Below are positions 1 to 6,681 of a stretch of 14,280 nucleotides of DNA, one piece after another (position 1 is the stretch's first letter; every line of letters begins with the position of its first letter). A program made the position numbers and the translations under genes. This DNA comes from an uncultured Propionibacteriaceae bacterium (GTDB lineage: Bacteria; Actinomycetota; Actinomycetes; Propionibacteriales; Propionibacteriaceae): contig CALKHV010000018.1 of NCBI GenBank assembly GCA_937988865.1, forward strand, positions 1 through 14,280, given 5' to 3'. The notes below the pieces were generated by a model, which was not told the origin of the DNA, did no database searches, and worked only from the letters and a program-made list of their open reading frames with translations.

Positions 1-417
1 TTCGGCAAGCGTGTCCTTGGATGGCTCGTCGACTGGTTCCTCCCGACCATCGTTCTGACCGTGGTTCTTGACGTGATCCTGCCCGGATCCAGCAACGACA
101 TCACCTCGAACTGGACCTCGATCCTCAGCTTCCTCATCGTGGCCGTCGGCCTCGGGGTCCTCACCAAGAACGGCCAGACCCCCGGTCGCAAGATCGCGAA
201 GACACAGCTGCTCGACGGCGACGGACGCCCGGTCGAAGGCAACAAGGCGATCAGCCGCAACCTGACCCACATCGTCGACCAGCTCGCGTGTGGCATCGGA
301 TGGCTGTTCCCGATCTGGGACAATAAGCGCCAGACCCTGGCCGACAAGATCAGCAACACCACTGTGGTCGACCTGACCCCCAACGGTGGCAACCCGATCA
401 ACTCGAACCCGATGTGA
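1..417 (+). CDS. RDD family membrane protein, 3' part (5' end outside window)
   Basis: The frame is open from base 1 and ends at TGA 415-417, so the start lies upstream of the window and 138 residues are visible. The fragment begins inside a first membrane helix with the pattern Arg-x6-Asp (RVLGWLVD), as in the RDD domain. A second hydrophobic segment follows (SILSFLIVAVGLGVLT). Then comes the typical RDD stretch with GQTPGRKIAK and a DGDGRPV turn, and near the C-terminus PIWDNKRQTLADKISNTTVV, the usual RDD ending. RDD proteins are small integral membrane proteins of mostly unknown function; transport or ion exchange has been suggested for some. The tail is short and polar (Asn/Pro-rich). A strong hairpin follows 21 bases after the stop. 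The family call is firm from the motif set; function is unknown. Confidence 0.85.
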   Translation, partial: FGKRVLGWLVDWFLPTIVLTVVLDVILPGSSNDITSNWTSILSFLIVAVGLGVLTKNGQTPGRKIAKTQLLDGDGRPVEGNKAISRNLTHIVDQLACGIGWLFPIWDNKRQTLADKISNTTVVDLTPNGGNPINSNPM

Positions 418-437
418 TCCAGCGTCCCTCTGGACGT

Positions 438-469
438 CTGGAGGCCCCGACTTCGGTCGGGGCCTCCAG
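438..469. terminator. Perfect 14-bp hairpin with TTCG loop, probable bidirectional terminator
   Basis: Arms CTGGAGGCCCCGAC (438-451) and GTCGGGGCCTCCAG (456-469) pair perfectly around a UUCG-type tetraloop. The hairpin lies between the convergent ends of the RDD gene (stop 417) and the leftward SOS membrane-protein gene (stop 498). There is no long T-run on either side, as is common for actinobacterial terminators. Its position and stability suggest it serves both genes. Confidence 0.8.
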
Positions 470-497
470 TGTCTTCACGGTGTGTTGCCCACCACGC

Positions 498-884
498 CTA
501 TTCCTGCGCGAGCACCCGTGCGGCGTCGATCAAGCTCATCGGCTCAACCAACGGCGCGTCACTGACCGCGAGGAACTGCCCCACCACGGTGATGAGCGCG
601 GCCAGTACCACAGCCGAGATGACGGCCATGATGAGCACCAGCGCCCTGTCGGTGAGGTGGACTGTGCCGCTGGCGACGTGCACACGTCGCAGTGTGACCG
701 AGCCGTCGGACACCAGCTGGATTGGCCCGCCGGCGGACGGGGAGGCCGGCTGGGCCGGCCTGCCACCAGGCGCGCCGCGGCCGGCGGGCCGCGCGTGCGG
801 GCCCCGCAGGTGGCGGGTGCGCGGCTCGCCGCGATCGGCAGGACGCGTGGGGCGTGGGGTTGGGCCGAGAGTGGTGAGGCTCAT
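498..884 (-). CDS. Small single-pass membrane protein divergent from lexA, putative SOS-induced division inhibitor lacking LysM
   Basis: This is a 128-residue protein. The ATG at 884 is chosen because AGAAGGAG lies 5 bases before it on the minus strand; the longer open frame has no such site. Residues 1-50 are rich in Arg, Pro and Gly, and residues 51-80 are polar. A single membrane helix spans about 82-104 (LVLIMAVISAVVLAALITVV). Only 24 residues follow, ending DAARVLAQE. The orientation should be N-in given the basic N-terminus. In other actinobacteria the gene divergent from lexA encodes a basic N-terminus, one membrane helix and a C-terminal LysM domain, induced by DNA damage to block division (ChiZ/Rv2719c, DivS). 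Here the LysM part is absent, and only about 30 bp separate the stop from the terminator, so no remnant is left. Two LexA boxes overlap its promoter. The role is inferred from position, topology and operators, not from sequence identity. Confidence 0.7.
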   Translation of the reverse strand: MSLTTLGPTPRPTRPADRGEPRTRHLRGPHARPAGRGAPGGRPAQPASPSAGGPIQLVSDGSVTLRRVHVASGTVHLTDRALVLIMAVISAVVLAALITVVGQFLAVSDAPLVEPMSLIDAARVLAQE

Positions 885-931
885 GACATCTCCTTCTGCT
901 GGTGAACCGGTCCGACCATCCATCCGATGGA

Positions 932-947
932 TCGAACATTCGTTCGG
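932..947. promoter_or_regulatory. LexA box 1
   Basis: TCGAACATTCGTTCGG matches the actinobacterial SOS operator TCGAAC-N4-GTTCGA at 11 of 12 defined positions. It lies 48 bp upstream of the membrane-protein start and just downstream of that gene's proposed -10, so it covers the likely transcription start. Confidence 0.85.
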
Positions 948-952
948 ATCTG

Positions 953-981
953 ACACTAGCGCCACTCTCGGCCACATTCAA
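953..981 (-). promoter_or_regulatory. Promoter of the SOS membrane-protein gene
   Basis: On the minus strand TTGAAT (plus-strand 976-981) and TAGTGT (plus-strand 953-958) are separated by exactly 17 bp and fit a sigma-A promoter with the actinobacterial TANNNT -10. LexA box 2 overlaps the -35 element and LexA box 1 lies over the start site, a layout expected for tight repression. The predicted mRNA start near 946 leaves a leader of about 60 bases carrying the AGAAGGAG site. Confidence 0.65.
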
Positions 982-993
982 ACAATTGTTCGA
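978..993. promoter_or_regulatory. LexA box 2
   Basis: TCAAACAATTGTTCGA matches TCGAAC-N4-GTTCGA at 11 of 12 positions (one G to A change in the left half). It overlaps the proposed -35 of the leftward SOS gene. It is 46 bp centre to centre from box 1. Confidence 0.8.
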
Positions 994-1153
994 ACTGGCG
1001 TGTCGAGGGGAAAGCGTCCCATCCGGTCGTCACCCGAGGGATGCCGACAACCGCAGTCCATCACCCGCCCATGACACTTTCCGGACGTCGTGCCTGCCCG
1101 TGACGCATCTCACGGTGGCGGCGATCCCCGAGCGCGACACGCCGACCGTACTG

Positions 1154-1169
1154 TCGAACAAATGTTTGA
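1154..1169. promoter_or_regulatory. LexA box 3 (lexA autoregulation)
   Basis: TCGAACAAATGTTTGA matches the SOS operator at 11 of 12 positions (C to T in the right half). It ends 32 bp before the lexA start codon and overlaps the proposed lexA -35 element, as expected for autorepression. Confidence 0.85.
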
Positions 1170-1194
1170 TTTTGTCACTGGCGCGTCATAACGT
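1166..1194 (+). promoter_or_regulatory. lexA promoter, probably giving a leaderless mRNA
   Basis: TTGATT (1166-1171), a 17-bp spacer and TAACGT (1189-1194) form a plausible sigma-A promoter. The last base of the -10 is only 8 bases from the A of the lexA ATG (1202), so transcription would start at or next to the start codon. No Shine-Dalgarno sequence precedes that ATG, which supports a leaderless transcript. Confidence 0.55.
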
Positions 1195-1201
1195 ATCCCT
1201 C

Positions 1202-1996
1202 ATGGAAGGCAACAACACAAACTCCCCCGCCCCCCGGCGCCCCGGACGGCCCAGCGACGCCGCGGTGCGCGCGGAACTGGAGGGCACCATCACCCAACTC
1301 CCCGACATCGTGACCGACGGCGACGGGCTGACACCGCGACAGCGCAAGATCCTGTTGACGATCCGCAACTCCCTCGAGAAGCACGGCTATCCGCCGAGCA
1401 TCCGCGAGGTTGGTCAGGCGGTCGGGTTGGCCAGTTCATCGAGCGTCGCCCACCAGATGAAGGTCCTCGAGGCGAAGGGATTCCTGCGCCGGGACCCGAA
1501 CCGCCCCCGGGCGCTCGAGGTGCGACTTCCCAGCTCGATGCAGCGTCCCAAGAAGGCAAGTGCGGGCGCGACCTTCACCGATCACGACGTGGACGCAACC
1601 GGCTTCAAGGATGCCTTCCCCGATGCTGTCACCGTGCCGATGGTCGGTCGTATCGCAGCCGGAGGTCCGATCCTCGCCGAGGAACACGTGGAGGACGTCT
1701 TCGCCCTGCCGCGCCAACTCGTCGGAGAAGGCACCTTGTTCATGCTCGAGGTGCGGGGCGACTCGATGATTGATGCCGCCATCTGTGACCGCGACTGGGT
1801 CGTTGTCCGGCAGCAGCCGACCGCCGACAACGGTGACATCGTCGCTGCCCTCCTCGACAACGAGGCGACGGTCAAGACGTTCAAGAAGTCGCCTGACCAG
1901 ATCTGGCTGCTCCCCCACAACCCGGCGTACGAGCCCATCGACGGCAACCACGCCACCATCCTGGGCAAGGTTGTCGCTGTGTTGCGGCGGGTCTGA
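1202..1996 (+). CDS. lexA: LexA, SOS repressor (S24 autoprotease)
   Basis: LexA represses DNA-damage genes and cleaves itself when it meets the RecA filament. This 264-residue protein has the expected parts. A winged-helix DNA-binding domain covers about 43-107 (LTPRQRKIL, then PPSIREVGQAVGLASSSSVAHQMKVLE, split here only as description). A long linker follows. The Ala-Gly cleavage site is at A153-G154 in VGRIAAGGP. The S24 peptidase domain carries catalytic Ser188 in RGDSMI and Lys225 in EATVKTF. The first 42 residues are a basic, Arg/Pro-rich extension, as in several actinobacterial LexAs. The frame stays open far upstream, but ATG 1202 is chosen because it follows the operator and promoter and begins just before recognisable protein. 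No ribosome site precedes it. LexA box 3 overlaps its promoter. A DUF167 gene follows directly and may be cotranscribed. Confidence 0.95.
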   Translation: MEGNNTNSPAPRRPGRPSDAAVRAELEGTITQLPDIVTDGDGLTPRQRKILLTIRNSLEKHGYPPSIREVGQAVGLASSSSVAHQMKVLEAKGFLRRDPNRPRALEVRLPSSMQRPKKASAGATFTDHDVDATGFKDAFPDAVTVPMVGRIAAGGPILAEEHVEDVFALPRQLVGEGTLFMLEVRGDSMIDAAICDRDWVVVRQQPTADNGDIVAALLDNEATVKTFKKSPDQIWLLPHNPAYEPIDGNHATILGKVVAVLRRV

Positions 1997-2273
1997 GGTC
2001 GAGATTCGCGTCCGCGTTCGCGTCAAGCCCGGCACCTCACGAGAGCGGGTCGGAGGGCGCTACCCGTCGCCGGACGGGGACGCGCTCGTCATAGCCGTCA
2101 CCGCCCCTGCGGTCGATGGGCGTGCAAATGCTGCGGTGGTGCAGGCGCTCGCCAAGGCCCTCGGCGTGCGTCCCACGGAGGTCACGCTCGTCCACGGGCT
2201 GCAGGGTCGCTCAAAGACCCTCGACATCCCCGACACCTGCTCATCCACGTGGAATGCGTTGCTGGGTTCATGA
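1971..2273 (+). CDS. DUF167 (YggU-like) family protein; start uncertain
   Basis: The reading frame after lexA encodes EIRVRVRVKPGTSRERVGG, then DGDALVIAVTAPAVDG, RANAAVVQALAKALGV and a basic VTLVHGLQGRSKTLDI. This is the DUF167/YggU fold pattern, a small alpha/beta protein of unknown function. Family members usually start immediately before the first beta strand, about base 2000, but there is no ATG, GTG or TTG there. The nearest usable codon is TTG 1971, inside the end of lexA in another frame and giving 100 residues. An ATT at 2004, with GAGG five bases upstream, would give the more family-like N-terminus. Either way translation is probably coupled to lexA. The stop (2271-2273) abuts the dinG stop on the other strand in TCATGA, so the two coding regions overlap by 6 bp. 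Product certain at family level, start not. Confidence 0.75.
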   Translation: MSLCCGGSEVEIRVRVRVKPGTSRERVGGRYPSPDGDALVIAVTAPAVDGRANAAVVQALAKALGVRPTEVTLVHGLQGRSKTLDIPDTCSSTWNALLGS

Positions 2274-4295
2274 CCCGCCTGGCGGGCCGCCCGCGTCGAG
2301 ACGTCTGAGTGCCTGCACGGCCACCTCGCGGTCTGCTGTCATCCAGAAGTCGGGCATGGACGCTCGCAGGAAGCTTCCGTAGCGCGCCGTCAGCAGTCGG
2401 GGGTCGAGGATCGCGACCACGCCGCGGTCGCTCAGACGTCTGATCAGGCGTCCCGATCCCTGCGCAAGCAGGAGTCCTGCGTGCGTGGCGGCCACCGCCA
2501 TGAAGCCATTGCCGCCCGCGGCTGCGATGTCGGCCTGGCGAGCCTGCATCAGCGGGTCGTCGGGCCGGGGGAACGGGATCTTGTCGATGATGACCAGGCT
2601 GCAGGTCTCACCCGGAACGTCGATCCCCTGCCATAGCGACATCGTGCCGAAGAGGCACGTCGTCGGTTCGGCGATGAACTGCCGGGTCAGTTCGGGAAGT
2701 TGGGCATCCCCTTGACACAACACCGTGTGCGTGGGGAGTTCCCTGCGGACGTGGGCTGCTGCGACCTCGGCCGAACGTTGCGACGCGAACAGGCCGAGCG
2801 TCCGCCCGCCGGCAGCCCACACGAGCTCCGCAATCTCGGTCAGCGCCTCAGCCGTGATGCCATCCCGTCGTGGGGCAGGCAGATGACGGGCGACGTAGAG
2901 GATCCCCTGGCGTCCGTAGTCGAACGGGGATCCGACATCCAGGGCCTGCCAGGCCACGGCATCGTCCGACTCGGGCTCTTCCCCCGTGGCCAGGCGCTCG
3001 CTCGCCCTCAGTCCTATCGAGAAGGCCACGGGATCGAAGACGCCACCAATCTTGAGGGTGGCACTCGTCAGCACAGTGGTCTGTTCCGACAGGACCCGCT
3101 CGCGCATCAGCCCGGCCACCGACAGAGGCGCCACCTGGGCCCACCGACCGATTCGCTCCCGTTCAGCCACCCAGACCACATCGAGTGGGGACAGCCCGGC
3201 CATCCGCTCCGCCACGTCGAAGATCTCCTTGGCGGCGGCGGCAGCCTGTCGCTTCTCGTTGTCAGCACCGGACTGCTCCTTGTCCGCCATGGCCGACACC
3301 ACGCGACGTGCCACATCGCGGACGACCCGGAAGGCAGTGCCTGCGGCGGACTCGGACTCCGTCACGCGCGTCAGTTCGGAGTCATCGAAGGCCAACCTGA
3401 GCACATCCCCGCATTCCAGGAACTCGAGCGCGAGATCGTCATCGATCCAGCTCATGCATCGTCTGGCGACGCGTTCGATCTGCGGAGCCCCCAACTCCTG
3501 ACTCGCGGCACCGGTCACCCGCGCAACCAGCTCGTGTGCCTCGTCGATGATGGCGATCGTGTGCTCGGGCAGCGCGGTCCCGCCGTGCATCGCATCGATG
3601 GCGAGCAGCGCGTGATTGGTGACCACGATGTCGGACGCACGCGCCCGTTCGCGCGACAGTTCGACGAAACACTCCGCGCCGTACGGGCAACGTTGCGCGC
3701 CAAGGCATTCGCGAACCGGCATCGACACCTGGTTCCAGGCACGGGGAGAGTGCGCGGGCGCGTCGTCGCGATCTGCCAGGTGCTTGTCGGACAACTGGCC
3801 CTCGGCCCACTCACGCAGCATGACGACTTCAGCCCCGAGCACTGAGCCGGCGTCCGCCCCGGCCTGCTTCACCGCGCTGGCCACCTCGGCCCCGCCCAAC
3901 AACGCGTCCTGGTCGTCGGCCACTCCCTCGCGGGTCCGGTAGAGGCACGCGTAGTTGCTGCGTCCCTTCAGGAGCGCGTGGCGTGGCCGCTTGCCCGTCA
4001 CTTTCTCGACGGCATCGAGCGCGGTGGGGATGTCGCTGTGGGCGAGTTGCGCCTGTAGTGCGAGCGTGGCCGTGGCGACCACGATGCGCTCGCCGGTCTC
4101 CGCCGCATGCAGGAGCGCCGGGACAAGGTACCCGAGCGACTTGCCGGTGCCCGTGCCTGCCTGCACCAACAGGTGGACGCCTGACTCGAACGCACCGGCA
4201 ATGGCGTCGGCCATCTGTTGCTGGCCCTCGCGAGGCTGGCCCCCGATGGACTCGACGGCCTCCTGCAGCACCTGTGCACGGGTCTCGGGAGTCAC
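2268..4295 (-). CDS. dinG: DinG-family ATP-dependent DNA helicase with Fe-S cluster domain
   Basis: This superfamily 2, XPD/DinG-type 5'-3' helicase has 675 residues from the GTG at 4295. It unwinds DNA using ATP, and the family acts on R-loops, forks and damaged DNA. Visible motifs are REGQQQMA near 22 (Q-like motif), Walker A AGTGTGKS at 46-53, four cysteines suited to a 4Fe-4S cluster (C117, C197, C203, C209 in CLYR, RECLG and RCPYGAEC), VVTNHALL, the DEAH box at 251-254, and motif VI QGSGRLIRRL close to the C-terminus. Upstream in-frame codons would overlap hflX, so the GTG beginning VTPETRAQ, 37 bp after the hflX stop, is preferred; its ribosome site (AGGG, about 8 bases off) is weak. 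I see no LexA box at its 5' end, so it appears to be read from the miaA-dapF-hflX transcript. Confidence 0.9.
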   Translation of the reverse strand: MTPETRAQVLQEAVESIGGQPREGQQQMADAIAGAFESGVHLLVQAGTGTGKSLGYLVPALLHAAETGERIVVATATLALQAQLAHSDIPTALDAVEKVTGKRPRHALLKGRSNYACLYRTREGVADDQDALLGGAEVASAVKQAGADAGSVLGAEVVMLREWAEGQLSDKHLADRDDAPAHSPRAWNQVSMPVRECLGAQRCPYGAECFVELSRERARASDIVVTNHALLAIDAMHGGTALPEHTIAIIDEAHELVARVTGAASQELGAPQIERVARRCMSWIDDDLALEFLECGDVLRLAFDDSELTRVTESESAAGTAFRVVRDVARRVVSAMADKEQSGADNEKRQAAAAAKEIFDVAERMAGLSPLDVVWVAERERIGRWAQVAPLSVAGLMRERVLSEQTTVLTSATLKIGGVFDPVAFSIGLRASERLATGEEPESDDAVAWQALDVGSPFDYGRQGILYVARHLPAPRRDGITAEALTEIAELVWAAGGRTLGLFASQRSAEVAAAHVRRELPTHTVLCQGDAQLPELTRQFIAEPTTCLFGTMSLWQGIDVPGETCSLVIIDKIPFPRPDDPLMQARQADIAAAGGNGFMAVAATHAGLLLAQGSGRLIRRLSDRGVVAILDPRLLTARYGSFLRASMPDFWMTADREVAVQALRRLDAGGPPGGS

Positions 4296-4332
4296 CCGCC
4301 ACACCCTAGACCCGTGCTGTGACAACCCTGCA

Positions 4333-5799
4333 TCACTCGGCGTAGCGGGCCAGCTCACCCGCCAGGTCGGGGTGGACGCGGGCAACGACGCGCGTGCCCT
4401 CCCCCGTGTGCTCGGTGGTGATCAACTGTCCGTGGCGATGGATCCGGTCGATCAGGTCACCCCGGTCGTAGGGCACGAGGGCCCGCACCTCGACGTCGGG
4501 ACTCGGCAATCGCGATTCGGTCAGTGCACGCAGCGGCTCGATGCCCTCACCGCTGCGCGCCGAGACGAAGATGGCGTCCGGGTACAGGTGCCTGAGCGTC
4601 GTGACCGCCTCAGCGGACGCCAGGTCGAGCTTGTTGATCACCAGCTGTTCTGGCACGTCACCAGCACCGATGTCGTTCAGCACCGTGTGCACTGCATCGA
4701 TCTGGCCCACCGGATCGGCGTCGGAGCCGTCGACGACGTGGAGCAACAGGTCGGCCTGGGTGGATTCCTCGAGGGTCGACTTGAAGGCCTCGACGAGGTC
4801 GTGCGGAAGGTGACGGACGAAACCCACCGTGTCGGTCAGGGTGTACACGCGTCCATCTGGCGTCGTCGAACGTCGCGTCGTCGGATCGAGCGTGGCGAAC
4901 AATGCGTCCTCCACGAGGACCCCCGCGCCGGTGAGCCGGTTCAACAGGCTTGATTTGCCCGCGTTGGTGTACCCGACGATGGCGACCGACGGGATGCGAT
5001 TGCGCCGTCGGTCGGCTCGCTTGACCTCACGGGTGGCGTCCATGTCGCGCAGCCGTGCCCGGAGCACGGCGATCCGGGTGTTGATCCGCCGACGATCGGT
5101 CTCGATCTTGGTCTCGCCAGGGCCACGTCCACCGATGCCCACGCCACCGGCAGCGCGTCCACCGGTCTGCCGGGACAGGTTTCCACCCCACCCCCGCAGC
5201 CTCTGCTTCAGGTAGGTCAGCTGGGCCAGCTCGACCTGCGTCTTGCCCTCGACGCTGGACGCATGCTGGGCAAAGATGTCGAGGATCAGTGCCGTTCGAT
5301 CGATCACCTTGACCTTGATTCGGTCCTCGAGGTTGCGCAGCTGGGCCGCCTCGAGTTCGCCATCGCAGATGACGGTGTCGGCACCGGTCGCGACGACGAC
5401 GTCGCGCACCTCTTCGACCTTGCCGCGTCCGATGTAGGTCGCCGGGTCGGGCTTGTGTCGCCTCTGGGCCAGGCCCTCGAGCACAGTTGCCCCGGCGGTC
5501 TCGGCGAGGAGCTTCAACTCGGCCATGGCGTTTTCTGCGTCGGCTTCACTGCCCCTCGTCCACACGCTGACGAGAACGACCCGTTCCAGCTGGACGTCGC
5601 GGTACTCGACTTCACTGATGTCAACGAGCTGCGTCGACATGCCGGCCACGCGCTTCAGTGAGAGACGGGCCATCAGGTCGAGTTGGTCGCCGTCGAATTC
5701 GGCCTCCTCAGGATCGGGGGCGTCGGGGTCGGGAACCTCCACCTCGAGGTCGTCGTCGAGGAGGGCTGCGGTCTTCTTGCGGGCTGAGGAGTGCTTCAT
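4333..5799 (-). CDS. hflX: HflX, ribosome-associated GTPase
   Basis: HflX is a GTPase that binds the ribosome E/A-site region and splits or rescues stalled 70S ribosomes under stress. The 488-residue protein (from ATG 5799) has an acidic N-terminal tail (about 15-40) and the HflX N-domain. Next is the family glycine-rich signature GIGGRGPGETK (221-231), followed by a helical stretch. The G domain has P-loop GYTNAGKSS (276-284), DTVGF (323-327, G3), NKLD (389-392, G4) and SARSGEG (413-419, G5). A C-terminal domain completes it. A GTG at 5817 gives six more residues; ATG 5799 is preferred because GGA lies 5 bases before it, but the evidence is slim. The gap to dapF is 45 bp (27 with the GTG). 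It is the third gene of the leftward miaA-dapF-hflX-dinG cluster, an order shared with many actinobacteria. Confidence 0.93.
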   Translation of the reverse strand: MKHSSARKKTAALLDDDLEVEVPDPDAPDPEEAEFDGDQLDLMARLSLKRVAGMSTQLVDISEVEYRDVQLERVVLVSVWTRGSEADAENAMAELKLLAETAGATVLEGLAQRRHKPDPATYIGRGKVEEVRDVVVATGADTVICDGELEAAQLRNLEDRIKVKVIDRTALILDIFAQHASSVEGKTQVELAQLTYLKQRLRGWGGNLSRQTGGRAAGGVGIGGRGPGETKIETDRRRINTRIAVLRARLRDMDATREVKRADRRRNRIPSVAIVGYTNAGKSSLLNRLTGAGVLVEDALFATLDPTTRRSTTPDGRVYTLTDTVGFVRHLPHDLVEAFKSTLEESTQADLLLHVVDGSDADPVGQIDAVHTVLNDIGAGDVPEQLVINKLDLASAEAVTTLRHLYPDAIFVSARSGEGIEPLRALTESRLPSPDVEVRALVPYDRGDLIDRIHRHGQLITTEHTGEGTRVVARVHPDLAGELARYAE

Positions 5800-5844
5800 C
5801 GTTGTCCAGCTTGCCACTCCGGGGTGACAATCGGCGAACGGATA

Positions 5845-6681
5845 TCAGCTGCGACCGGGGACGCTCACGTCTCCGTGGGCCACAATGACGGCCGGTCCGG
5901 TCAGGACGGCCTCACCCGCGTCGCTGATCGACACGACCACAGTCCCGCCCGGTACATCCACGCGGTAGTCCCCAGCCCAGACCGCGTGCGCCCTGGCCCA
6001 CGCGGCAGCCGCCGCCACTGTGCCGGTGCCGCAGCTCATGGTCTCCCCGGACCCGCGCTCGTGCACGCGCATGTCGAGGTGCCGAGGGGCAACCTCGTGG
6101 ATGAACTCGACATTGACGCCGTTCGGGTACCTGTCAGCCGGCTCCCATGTGGGGGCCCGCGACAGGTCGAGGGACGCCAGCTCTGCGGCATCAACGACGG
6201 TGATGACGGCGTGCGGGTTCCCGACGTCACCCTCCACCGCGTCCCAGCTCTTCTCGCCCAGTCGCACCAGGACCGGGGTCTCGTCGATGCGCACCTGACC
6301 CATCGAGACGCTCACCGACTGGTCACGGTGGACGACGCAGTGCCGCACGCCCGCCCGGGTGACCACGTCGAACGGGTCGGAGGTCACGAGACCCTCGTCG
6401 GTGAGGTGACGCGCAAAGACGCGCAGGCCGTTCCCGCACATCTCGGCGATCGAGCCGTCGGCATTGCGATAGTCCATGAACCACAGGTCGGGGTCGCCCG
6501 TCCAGCCGTCAAGGTGGCTGGCCATGGTGGCGCGCAGCACTCCGTCAGCGCCGATCCCGGCGCGCCTGTCGCACAGGAAACGCACCTCGTCGGCTCCCAT
6601 GCCCAGCAGGTTTCCACGATCGACGAGGATGACGAAGTCGTTCTGCGTGCCGTGACCCTTGGCGAAGGACCAGGTTCTCAT
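5845..6681 (-). CDS. dapF: Diaminopimelate epimerase
   Basis: DapF interconverts LL- and meso-diaminopimelate, the last step before lysine and the source of the peptidoglycan cross-link residue in many bacteria. The 278-residue length is normal. Both catalytic cysteines are present in their signatures: C82 in AEMCGNGLR and C217 in SCGTGTVAA. The N-terminal motif KGHGTQNDFV (8-17), GIGADGVL (42-49), NADGS (73-77) and GNPHAV (154-159) also match. The ATG overlaps the miaA stop as ATGA (6678-6681), so translation is coupled to miaA. A cytoplasmic enzyme, cofactor-independent. No anomaly seen. Confidence 0.96.
   Translation of the reverse strand: MRTWSFAKGHGTQNDFVILVDRGNLLGMGADEVRFLCDRRAGIGADGVLRATMASHLDGWTGDPDLWFMDYRNADGSIAEMCGNGLRVFARHLTDEGLVTSDPFDVVTRAGVRHCVVHRDQSVSVSMGQVRIDETPVLVRLGEKSWDAVEGDVGNPHAVITVVDAAELASLDLSRAPTWEPADRYPNGVNVEFIHEVAPRHLDMRVHERGSGETMSCGTGTVAAAAAWARAHAVWAGDYRVDVPGGTVVVSISDAGEAVLTGPAVIVAHGDVSVPGRS

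Larger units (their letters stand above)
885..1201. promoter_or_regulatory. Divergent SOS control region
   Basis: This 317-bp non-coding stretch separates the leftward membrane-protein gene from lexA. Its left part (932-993) holds LexA boxes 1 and 2 and the leftward promoter; its right part (1154-1194) holds LexA box 3 and the lexA promoter. The roughly 160 bp between them contain no LexA-like site and no credible gene. The only structure I see there is a 6-bp inverted repeat CCGTGA/TCACGG (1098-1115) with a 6-base spacer. Confidence 0.7.

Noticed and set aside
902..1201. 100-residue N-terminal extension of lexA in the same open frame
   Set aside because: It would run through all three LexA boxes and both promoters; the real start is ATG 1202.
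2700..3845. 381-codon rightward open frame inside dinG
   Set aside because: It is antisense to a helicase with all motifs intact, has no family-like sequence and no ribosome site; a GC-driven shadow.
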